A DNA stretch of 64,000 bases, from NCBI RefSeq assembly GCF_002933875.1, contig NZ_BFAV01000119.1, positions 1 to 64,000 of the forward strand, read 5' to 3'. The position numbers and the translations under genes are program-made. Positions 36,623-43,803 of this stretch are shown piece by piece. The DNA comes from Desulfocucumis palustris (GTDB taxonomy: Bacteria > Bacillota > Desulfotomaculia > Desulfotomaculales > Desulfocucumaceae). The notes below the pieces were generated by a model, which saw nothing but the letters and a program-made list of their open reading frames with translations, was not told the DNA's origin and did no database searches. How positions within the stretch are numbered: the stretch's first letter is position 1; each line of letters opens with the position of its first letter.

Positions 36623-37240
36623 CTACTCTCTGGCGCTCAAACGGTGCAGCCTCAGCGACATGGTCGCCCCGGCCACCTCCAGCACCCTGCGGGCCAATAT
36701 CCTGGCCCGGTTTATGCCGTTCATATCGTCCTCCGAAGGACGCACCGCGCAAGGCCCCTGATGACCGGAATCGTTCTCCCAGTAACCGTCCCCCACCACG
36801 GTCATCCCCTGGCAAAGCATCATATCATGCATGGCCCGCAAGGTGGTTTCCTGGCCTCCGAATCTGGCGGCGCCCACGGTCAAAGCCCCTCCCACCACGT
36901 TAAGAAGCGCCTTTTCCTTGCGCAAAAGCCTGGTTTTGTCCCAGAAGGCCTTCAATTGGGCTGAAACCGTGCTGAAGTAAACCGGACTGCCCATTATTAT
37001 GCCGTCGGCCCGTCGCAGCAGGTCGAAGGCCCGGGCGAGGGAGGTGCCGGCATAGCAACTTCCCCGGCAGGGATTGGAACATGCCACACAAAAGGGAACT
37101 TTAAGCCCGGACATTATTTCCGACAATTGCATGTAAACCGTTTCCACCCCCGCTCCCTCAAGCAAATCAAAAGCCTCCTTGAGCAGGCGGTTGGTGTTGC
37201 CTTCCGGGTTGGGACTGCCGTTAATAACCGCAACAAACAT
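36623..37240 (-). CDS. NADPH-dependent FMN reductase/flavodoxin-fold protein with cysteine cluster
   Basis: A 205-residue flavoprotein. The FMN phosphate loop is INGSPNPEGNTNRL near the N-terminus, and GSPVYFSTVSAQLKAFWDKT is the conserved second loop. Between them CVACSNPCRGSC (CX2CX3CX3C) resembles, but does not exactly match, the compact cysteine motif of archaeal and clostridial iron-sulfur flavoproteins (CX2CX2CX4-7C). ATG 37240 follows AAGGAAGGG; the longer open frame upstream lacks support. It may transfer electrons between a low-potential donor and an unknown acceptor. Iron-sulfur binding is inferred. Confidence 0.85.
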   Translation of the reverse strand: MFVAVINGSPNPEGNTNRLLKEAFDLLEGAGVETVYMQLSEIMSGLKVPFCVACSNPCRGSCYAGTSLARAFDLLRRADGIIMGSPVYFSTVSAQLKAFWDKTRLLRKEKALLNVVGGALTVGAARFGGQETTLRAMHDMMLCQGMTVVGDGYWENDSGHQGPCAVRPSEDDMNGINRARILARRVLEVAGATMSLRLHRLSARE

Positions 37241-37438
37241 GTTCTTCCCTTCCTTTCCTATATAGTCCGGCATGACTTTTGTATTTCCCCGGTGCAATGT
37301 CCTCCACGGCGGAAATTGCAAATATGCAGAAAGCTGGACACACCTTCTCCGGCCGCCCAAATTCCTTGTCTATTAACAATCTCACCAGGGAATGTCCCCA
37401 ATTTACTTTATAATTCTATTACTTTTTCAACTATTTCA

Positions 37439-38017
37439 TTACCCGGCTTTGAAATTCAGCGAAGCAACAACAGAATAAATTGCTCCCCCCGGAGTAAGCC
37501 TGCTTTGCATCAGTTCCACCGAATCCACCCTTAATATCCCTTCAATCTCATTATGCCCGGCCTCCAGCGCCCTGGACCGCAGCAGGGATACTCCCGCCGG
37601 GGACTTAATCCGGGCCAGGGTAAGATGCGGCGAAAAGGGGCGGGTATCCGGGGCCAGCCCTGCGGCTTTCAGTCCGGTTAAAACTTCCCGCTGCAGTTTC
37701 TTTAAACGGTCAATCTCCCCCCCGACACCCAGCCAGAAAACCCTGGGACTGCCGGAGGACGGAAAAAATCCCGCGCCCCCGAATTGAATTTGAAAGGGAA
37801 TAAAGCCGGCCAGCCTTCTTTCCACTTCCGTCACCATGGGCACTATCCGGTTGACGTCGGTATCCCCGAGAAAAGCCAGGGTAAGATGCAGGCTTTCCCT
37901 GGCAACCCACCTGGCGTCCAGGCCGGGCAGGCGCATCTCCCGGCTGAAGGAATCAATTTTTTCTTTTAATTCATCTGTTATATTAACAGCCCAGAACAGG
38001 CGCGCATTTTGTGCCAA
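37439..38017 (-). CDS. thpR: RNA 2',3'-cyclic phosphodiesterase (2'-5' RNA ligase family)
   Basis: A 192-residue protein of the 2H phosphoesterase family, with the two catalytic HxT motifs LHLTLAFLG (near 47) and PHLTLARIK (near 133). The N-terminus ARLFWAVNITDELKEKI is typical. TTG 38017 follows GGGGGAG by eight bases. It hydrolyses 2',3'-cyclic phosphate RNA ends in characterised relatives. It is a single gene. A GTCCCC repeat motif lies just after its 3' end. Confidence 0.93.
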   Translation of the reverse strand: MAQNARLFWAVNITDELKEKIDSFSREMRLPGLDARWVARESLHLTLAFLGDTDVNRIVPMVTEVERRLAGFIPFQIQFGGAGFFPSSGSPRVFWLGVGGEIDRLKKLQREVLTGLKAAGLAPDTRPFSPHLTLARIKSPAGVSLLRSRALEAGHNEIEGILRVDSVELMQSRLTPGGAIYSVVASLNFKAG

Positions 38018-38158
38018 ACCGGATACTCCCCCAGGTTTAATTATTGATGGTGATAAAAAGTAATAATATCATTTCTTTATATTTTTGTATTTTCCTTTTT
38101 ATTATCCATAAATTTACACCAATTTAACAAAACAGAAAAAAATAAAGCTTTAACGACG

Positions 38159-39112
38159 CTATATTGGATGATAGAAAATCGATAGCTTCCTTTCTATGTC
38201 CCGGTCTTTTATTTTATACAAATCATCATGGGTGCTTGCCCAGCCTTCAACAGGCACCATCTGAACATTTACCGTCCTCACCAGAAATTCCATCTGTCCG
38301 TCTCCGTCCACATCCGCGATAAATGGAACCTGGAATATCTGACCCGCGTTAAACCTTTGTGACACCACGGTGTTCAATTCTTCTCCGTCTATGTGCCTCT
38401 GCAAAATTACCAGGCTGTATTTCCCCTGGAAAAGCCCCGGATCTCCATCGGTATTCCTGTTCATATCTTCTTCGGTGATGTTTGTTGCAATAATAATTGC
38501 CTCTTCCATTCCATCGTTATCCAGATCCACTTTTTTAACCTCTTTGATTCCCTCATCCCGGCCGTCAAATCCGGTTTTGCGCAAAACATCCCCAACCGGC
38601 TTTTGATATTTCTCCAATCCCGTTGTTTGGGTTTTCAGCATTGCAGGCAGGGGGTTCCAGCTGCCGATTATGCCGTAACCATCTGCATTCAAGCCATTCT
38701 GACCTTCCAATTCAACCCTGTATCCTTTATCCCCGGATATATACTGCTGCTCCAAAGGCTTCGAGCCAACGGCCTGGCCGATGTATTGTTCATTGCAATA
38801 CAGTTTATACTTTTCTCCACCTTCTATTTGTCTTGAAATTTCATCGTTATTTACCCAAAGGCCATCCACAATGCCCCCCATGATCAGGCCGAATCCGTTC
38901 AGTATCGGGTATACGCCGGAAAGATCCGCTTTTGGCTTTTTCGGGGCTTTTTTTACTTCCCGGGATTTTGCCTGGGAAGTTTGTTTTAATTCTTCCTTTC
39001 CCTGCCCCGCTTCCGGCGGCTCTTTATTAATTGGGCCGATCCCGCAGGCAGCCATGGCGGTTAAGGCTATGAATAAAATAACCGCCAGCATGACATAGAC
39101 ATATTTTCGCAA
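38159..39112 (-). CDS. Putative lipoprotein with calcium-type repeat loops (function unknown)
   Basis: A 317-residue exported protein. The signal MRKYVYVMLAVILFIALTAM ends in the lipobox MAAC, so lipid attachment is likely. A charged, proline-rich linker (residues 30-65) follows. Two loops, DLDNDGMEEAII and DVDGDGQMEFLV, have the DxDxDG pattern of VCBS/EF-hand-like calcium repeats. The start is TTG 39112. I cannot assign a function. An extracytoplasmic sensor or binding protein is possible. Confidence 0.75.
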   Translation of the reverse strand: MRKYVYVMLAVILFIALTAMAACGIGPINKEPPEAGQGKEELKQTSQAKSREVKKAPKKPKADLSGVYPILNGFGLIMGGIVDGLWVNNDEISRQIEGGEKYKLYCNEQYIGQAVGSKPLEQQYISGDKGYRVELEGQNGLNADGYGIIGSWNPLPAMLKTQTTGLEKYQKPVGDVLRKTGFDGRDEGIKEVKKVDLDNDGMEEAIIIATNITEEDMNRNTDGDPGLFQGKYSLVILQRHIDGEELNTVVSQRFNAGQIFQVPFIADVDGDGQMEFLVRTVNVQMVPVEGWASTHDDLYKIKDRDIERKLSIFYHPI

Positions 39113-39178
39113 AAAGGCAACACTCCATTTCCAGGTTCATCCAGGGGATAATCGCTGTTTTAACTAGGATAATAGTTA

Positions 39179-39664
39179 TTATCTTTTAGCGTTGACGTAT
39201 TCAATGGCTTCCTTGCCAGTTATATGCTCGACGTCAATTGCAATAATATAAGCTTGCGCACATCCGGTTATTTCCTTATGTTTGGTTTCTTCAGGTTGAT
39301 CCCCTGAATACTTTTCAACAAAAGCCTCAAAAGCTTCCAGCCGTTCATCACCCTCTACAATTCTTGCTTTACCAAGAGCAATAACGCTACGGAAATAAGT
39401 AGTATATTTTTCACTTGCTATGGTATCTTCATCTATTACTGAAAAAGATACCTTTGGGTTCTTCGTAATGGCATCGATTTTATGTCCAGCTTTTGCTGAA
39501 TGAAAATAGATTTTGTTATTAAAATAGACATAGCTAAGTGGAACTGCGTAAGGATAATCTTCATCACCCAAGCACGCCAAGATACCATTTGTGCATCTGC
39601 CCATTATAGCTACGGTGTCTTCCATTAATAATAATTGCTTACCTCTTCTCATTTCTCTAAACAT
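39179..39664 (-). CDS. Pyridoxamine 5'-phosphate oxidase-related FMN-binding protein (NimA-like)
   Basis: A 161-residue split-barrel flavin protein. It opens FREMRRGKQLLLMEDTVAIM and has the FMN-region stretches YAVPLSYVYFNNKIYFHSAK and AGHKIDAITKNPKVSFSVID. Members reduce or bind FMN or other flavin-like cofactors, and some reduce 5-nitroimidazoles. The ribosome site before ATG 39664 is weak. The palindrome TGACCAATTGGTCA about 110 bp upstream may be its operator. Base composition is more AT-rich than the core genes, as in the rest of this island. Confidence 0.88.
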   Translation of the reverse strand: MFREMRRGKQLLLMEDTVAIMGRCTNGILACLGDEDYPYAVPLSYVYFNNKIYFHSAKAGHKIDAITKNPKVSFSVIDEDTIASEKYTTYFRSVIALGKARIVEGDERLEAFEAFVEKYSGDQPEETKHKEITGCAQAYIIAIDVEHITGKEAIEYVNAKR

Positions 39665-39773
39665 TAGTTATTTCTTCGCTTTCATCCCATAATCATTTAA
39701 TATTGGTGCTATGTAAACAACGTAAATAGACATTATCTACTATAGCATATTTGGCCAATCATAAAAATAACAC

Positions 39774-39787
39774 TGACCAATTGGTCA
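39774..39787. promoter_or_regulatory. 14-bp palindrome, possible repressor site
   Basis: TGACCAATTGGTCA is a perfect inverted repeat of the kind bound by TetR or MarR family proteins. It lies upstream of the FMN-binding protein gene and after the exporter pseudogene. No matching regulator gene is nearby. Confidence 0.4.
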
Positions 39788-39832
39788 TTTAAAATAGACT
39801 TCAATCCTTCAACTAATTCATTTTTTATTACA

Positions 39833-40148
39833 TTATCCATCAGATGACATTTTCAGTCCTATAATTCCTATTAATATAAATCCAATACAGATTAATCTTG
39901 TCATATCAGCTGGTTCTTTGAATATGATTATCCCCAGTGCCACAGTACCAATTGCACCGAGTCCAAATTCCGTAAGCTGTTCCTAACGGAAGACTTCTTA
40001 ACGCCAACGATAAAAAATAAAAACTTGCTATCATCCCCATTACAGTAAAAATACTCGGTACAAGCTTTGTAAAACCTTGAGAGTATTTCAAGCCTACAGC
40101 CCAACCCATTTCTAAAAGTCCTGCTATAACTAATAATACCCATTTCAT
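39833..40148 (-). pseudogene. gdx: Guanidinium exporter Gdx (SugE), frameshifted
   Basis: The first frame reads [19 protein letters not shown] (with the essential Glu and Trp of the small multidrug resistance fold), [12 protein letters not shown] and LGTAYGIWT. The frame then breaks, and the remainder [19 protein letters not shown] through LIGIIGLKMSSDG continues in another frame to TAA 39833. The length is otherwise normal for a four-helix SMR protein (about 105 residues). The break lies near 39960, where the expected WTGIGAIG is missing bases. The guanidine-I leader upstream fixes the identity as Gdx and not a drug exporter. The break could be a true mutation or a sequence error. Confidence 0.85.
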
Positions 40149-40181
40149 GGTCTTCACTCCTTTTTATAATAAATTGAAAAT

Positions 40182-40302
40182 AAAAAAGCCGGAAGATATA
40201 CTTAATATCTCCCAGGCTTTTATCCTTCCGTATACACAGATGAACTGCGCGTTTTATCTCGGTCCAGACCAGTTTTTTCAAAAACTGCGGAACCCTATAA
40301 AA
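40182..40302 (-). ncRNA. Guanidine-I (ykkC) riboswitch with terminator
   Basis: The minus strand carries the conserved blocks in order: AGGGTTCCGC, ACTGGTCTGGACCGAGA, AAAACGCGC, and ACGGAAGGATAAAAGCCTGG followed by GAGA. These match the ykkC/guanidine-I aptamer as I know it. The last block overlaps a terminator, AAAAGCC...GGCTTTTTTATTTT (40182-40221), so guanidinium binding would prevent termination. It lies directly upstream of the gdx gene, the normal arrangement. Confidence 0.9.
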
Positions 40303-40374
40303 CCCTTAAATATGAATTTTTCTCTTAATACGATACCATGCGTCATTAACTTTTTCAATCTTTATTTCGATTGG

Positions 40375-40459
40375 TCTTTATTGGTTACAGCAGCCTGGGC
40401 GGCAGCCAGCAAAATAGACCTATATTCGTATTTTTACATTGTGGAACACTTTATATTAG
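40375..40459 (-). repeat. ppdK-tail-like repeat, copy A
   Basis: On the minus strand AGTGTTCCACAATGTAAAAA leads to GTCTATTTTGCTGGCTGCC and on to GCCCAGGCTGCTG. One frame reads SILLAAAQAAVTNK, close to the last residues of ppdK (RLAAAQAAIKAK). Copies B and C are at 41676-41755 and 42001-42091. No other gene is supported between gdx and the DUF1413 promoter. Confidence 0.65.
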
Positions 40460-40490
40460 AAGGCGGCCCCTAAAATTCTATATTTAACAC

Positions 40491-40555
40491 TTGACAGCTA
40501 CCAGCTACTATATTATACTCATAGTAGCTACTAGCTATATGCTAATATGAGTATA
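40491..40555 (+). promoter_or_regulatory. Promoter and nested inverted repeats of the DUF1413 gene
   Basis: TTGACA (40491-40496) and TATACT (40514-40519) are 17 bp apart. AGCTACCAGCTACTA (40496-40510) is inverted at 40522-40536 with two mismatches. TATACTCATA (40514-40523) is perfectly inverted at 40546-40555. The two inverted repeats interlock over the -10 box, which suggests tight autoregulation or mutually exclusive hairpins. Confidence 0.75.
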
Positions 40556-40568
40556 GGAGAATAAACAT

Positions 40569-40835
40569 ATGCCTATTGCAAACACCCCAATTACAAATAA
40601 TACACCATTGATCGATTTGATTACCTATTCACAAACCGAAATTCGGAACCTTTTAGTTGGCGAGGAATTTATGGTAAAAGACCTGTTCCTTGGATACGAA
40701 TGGAATCGTATCGACAAAGGAAATCGCACTCGTCTCGGGAGCTCGTTTTTTGCTTTTGCACAAGGAGCTGGTGCAGCGCAGATTGTCCCTCTAGGAAAAA
40801 CACCACAGAATCAACAACGTTATCGCAGAATTTAA
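40569..40835 (+). CDS. DUF1413 family protein
   Basis: An 88-residue protein. The last 55 residues (VKDLFLGYEWNRIDKGNRTR, then LGSSFFAFAQ and PLGKTPQNQQRY) match the single-domain DUF1413 family, small proteins of unknown function often found near toxin-antitoxin genes and mobile regions. ATG 40569 follows TAGGAG. It is the only plus-strand gene between the guanidine leader and ppdK, and is convergent with relE 85 bp away. Its strong promoter has interlocked palindromes. Confidence 0.8.
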   Translation: MPIANTPITNNTPLIDLITYSQTEIRNLLVGEEFMVKDLFLGYEWNRIDKGNRTRLGSSFFAFAQGAGAAQIVPLGKTPQNQQRYRRI

Positions 40836-40919
40836 CGGTACAACACCCAAGAGAAGCTCCCTTGGTATTTGTATAGCTTTAAGAGACATTTTTCGTGGAA
40901 TTGCAATTCAATTGAAGCT

Positions 40920-41237
40920 TCATGAATCACGTAAACGCTTGGCTATATCGCTGGCACTGTATAAAACGTTTGTAATGATTACCCGATCTTCTCTGATATG
41001 GAAAAATACAGAAAAGTTATCCACAGGCATTTGCCTGAGTTCCAGCGCACGTTCTTCTTCCGTCTCCATTAACTTCACACGTTCCGGGTACGTATCAAGA
41101 GTTTCGATCGCGTCAGCTATTCTGTTATACTGTTCCATGGCCGTTTCCGGCGCCTGTAGCTGCTCTGCGATATAATAATAAATTTCCTCCATATCGGAAA
41201 TTGCTATGTAAGTTATCTGAATCTTATACTGCTTCAT
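40920..41237 (-). CDS. Toxin of the RelE/ParE family
   Basis: A 105-residue toxin-fold protein. It opens YKIQITYIAISDMEEIYYYI and ends with the typical beta strands ELRQMPVDNFSVFFHIREDR and VIITNVLYSASDI. RelE members cut mRNA on the ribosome and ParE members poison gyrase; sequence alone does not decide which. Its start overlaps the stop of the antitoxin gene by 4 bp (ATGA), the usual coupled arrangement. Confidence 0.9.
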   Translation of the reverse strand: MKQYKIQITYIAISDMEEIYYYIAEQLQAPETAMEQYNRIADAIETLDTYPERVKLMETEEERALELRQMPVDNFSVFFHIREDRVIITNVLYSASDIAKRLRDS

Positions 41238-41539
41238 GCGTGTGTCTTCCGAAATCTCTGAAAGGCAGCAGATGCATCCTGCACATTACCTTTTTCGATA
41301 TCGTTATATCCTTCCTTTAACTTCGCATGAATTTCGTCCGGCGTCATCAAATCAGCATTTACAGAAACCGGGGCTTTCGGCAACGTTACAGCAAAAGGTA
41401 TTCCGCCGGTCATTGAAATCTGCTTCAGATAAATATTTATCGCTGTGGACATAGGTATGCCGAGTTGTGAAAGGACTTCCTCAGCCCTTCTTTTTACATC
41501 AGGATTAACTCTTAAATTTAAAGTCATAGTTTTTTCCAT
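41234..41539 (-). CDS. Antitoxin of the RelB/DinJ family
   Basis: A 101-residue antitoxin. The N-terminal ribbon-helix-helix TMTLNLRVNPDVKRRAEEVL and SQLGIPMSTAINIYLKQI is characteristic of RelB/DinJ. The C-terminal half (about residues 55-101) should wrap the toxin. ATG 41539 is nine bases after AGGTG; ATG 41551 abuts that site and is less likely. The pair would be autoregulated by the complex. Confidence 0.9.
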   Translation of the reverse strand: MEKTMTLNLRVNPDVKRRAEEVLSQLGIPMSTAINIYLKQISMTGGIPFAVTLPKAPVSVNADLMTPDEIHAKLKEGYNDIEKGNVQDASAAFQRFRKTHA

Positions 41540-41611
41540 GTTAATCATCACCTTTCGATAATATTGTAACGCTTTTGTCGTTACTTTTCAACAGGGATTT
41601 TGCCTATAGAT

Positions 41612-41664
41612 AAAACAAAAAACAGGGTAATGCAGATTATTGCTTTACCCTGTCTGTTTTTATT
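41612..41664. terminator. CAGGGT hairpin 1 (bidirectional terminator)
   Basis: ACAGGGTAA pairs with TTACCCTGT around a 14-base loop, with CTGTTTTTATTT on one side and AAAACAAAAA on the other. It lies just 3' (minus strand) of repeat copy B and upstream of relB. Confidence 0.75.
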
Positions 41665-41675
41665 TAGCGATAGCT

Positions 41676-41755
41676 CTATTTTGTTATTGCGGCTTGGGCC
41701 GCGGCAATCAAAATAGACTTATCTCCGTTCTTTCAAATTATCGAACACATCTCTT
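41676..41755 (-). repeat. ppdK-tail-like repeat, copy B
   Basis: On the minus strand ATGTGTTCGATAATTTGAAA leads to GTCTATTTTGATTGCC and GCGGCCCAAGCCGC. One frame reads KSILIAAAQAAITK followed by a stop. Most differences from ppdK and the other copies in the AAAQAA part are synonymous. Confidence 0.65.
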
Positions 41756-41835
41756 AAAAAAATAGCTTCATCCAAAAAATCAGCAAGTAAAGGATATTGC
41801 GTTTTTTGCATTTCCCGTATCCTATATTTCATCAT
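41719..41835 (-). pseudogene. GNAT acetyltransferase N-terminal fragment
   Basis: A 38-codon frame, MMKYRIREMQKTQYPLLADF then LDEAIF, has the usual opening of a GNAT N-acetyltransferase (first strand and helix). It then passes into the repeat sequence (DVFDNLKERR) and stops. The acetyl-CoA-binding motifs are absent. Repeat copy B therefore replaced the rest of the gene, or joined it by recombination. Confidence 0.55.
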
Positions 41836-41918
41836 ATCCCCGGCAATTATTTTTTATCTGGCTATAAAAAAGATGGTATGTTTTTGTTTGTAAACCAAAA
41901 TTTGTAATTCATAAACAG

Positions 41919-41953
41919 CAGGGTATTGCACTGACACGCAGTTCAATACCCTG
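41919..41953. terminator. CAGGGT hairpin 2
   Basis: CAGGGTATTG and CAATACCCTG form a perfect 10-bp stem around a 15-base loop, followed on plus by TTTC. It lies about 50 bp 3' (minus strand) of repeat copy C. Confidence 0.65.
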
Positions 41954-42000
41954 TTTCATCTTGATTAGATTCTTAATTTGAATATGCCTGAAAGCAGCCG

Positions 42001-42091
42001 GTTTATTCCTTTGCCTTGACCGCCGCCTGGGCCCCCGCTATCAAATACCAACAATCTCATTTTTTCACATTACGGAACACTTCTTATTAAT
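42001..42091 (-). repeat. ppdK-tail-like repeat, copy C
   Basis: On the minus strand AAGTGTTCCGTAATGTGAAA leads to GTATTTGATAGCGGG and GCCCAGGCGGCGG. One frame reads LIAGAQAAVKAKE and then stops, the closest of the three copies to the end of ppdK. It begins 20 bp after the kinase stop codon. Confidence 0.65.
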
Positions 42092-42111
42092 ATGGGTTCA
42101 CCAATTGGAAT

Positions 42112-42615
42112 TTACTTACTCATTACATCTGAAGAAATCATTTCTACAATTTCGTCTAAACTTAACTCTTTAGTTATATTTTTTTCCGGTATAATACCGA
42201 TATAATCCTTTTCTCTCCACCAACGCTTCATTTCATTTTCGCCAAACTCATTATGATTCGCCTTTGTTTGATGCCTGATTAAAGTTTCTTCAAATGGCAT
42301 GTCATAATAATAGGCATATATATCATTAAACTCCAACTTTAATACCTCGAATAGTTCTATATATAAGTCGGAATATAGAATTCCCTCGATAATAACAATG
42401 TTACAATTTTGCTTTCCATATTTCGCAAGCTCAATTAGCAAAGGAACGGCTTTTGTACCTTTCTCATCTTTTACCCATAGCATTTCACGCCTTACTGTAT
42501 CCTGGGGTATAACTAAAGTACCTCTACCAAATTTTCTTTGCAACATCTTTGCTGTAGTCGATTTTCCGCTTCCAGAATTTCCTCTGAGTATAATCAATTT
42601 CGCTTTATTATGCAT
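42112..42615 (-). CDS. P-loop small-molecule kinase-like protein
   Basis: A 167-residue single-domain NTPase. The P-loop is ILRGNSGSGKSTTAKML (residues 9-25). VIIEGILYSDLY provides a Walker B-like strand, and YDMPFEETLIRHQTK carries the lid-type Arg. Relatives are zeta-toxin-like or AAA_33-type kinases of unknown substrate, common on mobile islands. ATG 42615 follows GAGGG. It lies downstream of the frameshifted vapC on the same strand. Confidence 0.82.
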   Translation of the reverse strand: MHNKAKLIILRGNSGSGKSTTAKMLQRKFGRGTLVIPQDTVRREMLWVKDEKGTKAVPLLIELAKYGKQNCNIVIIEGILYSDLYIELFEVLKLEFNDIYAYYYDMPFEETLIRHQTKANHNEFGENEMKRWWREKDYIGIIPEKNITKELSLDEIVEMISSDVMSK

Positions 42616-42703
42616 TGTGTTGCCCTCTACAAATTCAGGTTTATCAGGAACGCTATTAATGTTATTGATGCGCCTCTATTTATTTCCAGGATAAATAGTA
42701 AAA

Positions 42704-43097
42704 CTAATATCTATCCAAAAACTCCGTCGGCGTAAGTATTTCAGGGCGGTCTACATCTATCCCGGTAAAATCCTTATCTCCTGTTATCAGGACATTCACA
42801 TCGGCAGTAATCGCAGAAAGAAGAACCGGCTTATCTTTTTCATCTCTTATTTTGGGCGCCGTTGACATATCCGTAGGAGTATACGCCATTTCAAATGACA
42901 TTTTTAATAAAAAAAGCATCCAGCACAGCTTTATACGTTGACGATTTTCTAGTAATAACGGCATTGGCTTCTTCAATTACATACGAACACAAGACTAACG
43001 TGTGTTTGTCTGCAATATACTCAATCAAATTTGCCATTTTCGCACTTTTAAACACAAGAGCCGATAAAAGAACATTCGTGTCAATCATTATCCGCAT
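42704..43097 (-). pseudogene. PIN-domain toxin VapC, frameshifted at a T7 run
   Basis: The first frame opens MRIMIDTNVLLSALVFKSAK with the first catalytic Asp and contains VIEEANAVITRK. It ends at a stop just after a run of seven T (42909-42915 on plus). Removing one T restores AFLLKMSFEMAYTPTDMS and then DEKDKPVLLSAITADVNVLI with TGDKDF, the remaining acidic residues of the PIN nuclease. Length after repair is about 130 residues, normal for the family. The run is a plausible site of slippage or of sequencing error. Confidence 0.85.
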
Positions 43098-43356
43098 GTT
43101 TCTTCTCCCACAACTCTTTTCTTACCTCTTTGACAAGATTTACAACATCATCTTCAGATTTCAGACCCAATTCTTCAGCTAATCCCTCAAAAGCCTCCTG
43201 TGCTTCTTTTATTGCAAGTTTTGTTGGATTCTCCATGATAACCTTGCCGCCGTCAGTCATAAAAACAACTTTGTCCCCATCTTTAAGATTCAGCATTTTC
43301 CTAATTTGAATAGGTATTGTTATTTGTCCCTTTGACGTGATTTTCGCTAGCTCCAT
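43081..43356 (-). CDS. AbrB/MazE-type antitoxin
   Basis: A 91-residue antitoxin. Its swapped-hairpin DNA-binding domain is ELAKITSKGQITIPIQIRKM and LNLKDGDKVVFMTDGG; the C-terminal half is acidic and should bind the toxin. It overlaps the PIN-toxin gene by 17 bp. If the toxin is inactive, this protein may persist only as a regulator. Confidence 0.9.
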   Translation of the reverse strand: MELAKITSKGQITIPIQIRKMLNLKDGDKVVFMTDGGKVIMENPTKLAIKEAQEAFEGLAEELGLKSEDDVVNLVKEVRKELWEKKHADND

Positions 43357-43544
43357 AATATAAAACCGCTTTCCAAGAATTCAATGATTTCCTTACATTT
43401 ATAGTATATGCCGTTTTGTTAAAAAAAATCAATCAAAAATCTTCTTATGCAAATTATTAGAGATAACCAAACACAAATGGACTACATGACAACGGCTGCA
43501 AGCAGAGCAATCTATTTTTATAACCAAAAATAATTCATTATTAG

Positions 43545-43645
43545 ACTGTAGCAATGCCTGCAAATAGGCTGATTCACATTTTCACATTTTCAAAAACTGT
43601 GCCATAATTCAACCCTAAAAACTGTCCCATAATGCATGTTTTTTT
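43545..43645. repeat. Short tandem motif, possible IS end relic
   Basis: AAAAACTGTGCCATAATTCA and AAAAACTGTCCCATAATGCA are near-identical and 26 bp apart, preceded by CACATTTTCACATTTT. Tandem ends of this kind occur at IS termini, but no transposase is present. The rest of 43357-43677 shows nothing recognisable. Confidence 0.35.
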
Positions 43646-43677
43646 AGTTCTGGATTGCATGAAACGACTATTTTTAT

Positions 43678-43728
43678 TTAAAAAACAGGGTGCTGACACC
43701 CAAAATCCGAGTTGCCAGCACCCTGTTT
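43678..43728 (-). terminator. Terminator of ppdK (CAGGGT hairpin 3)
   Basis: AAACAGGGTGCTG and CAGCACCCTGTTT form a 13-bp stem, followed on the minus strand by TTTTAAATAAA. It begins 75 bp after the ppdK stop codon. Its stem resembles CAGGGT hairpins 1 and 2 in the island. Confidence 0.85.
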
Positions 43729-43803
43729 ATGTGATATTAAAATTCTCTCAATCCATTACGTCACAAGTTTTACGCGCCATGCATCCTACACTTATCTCAA
43801 TGC

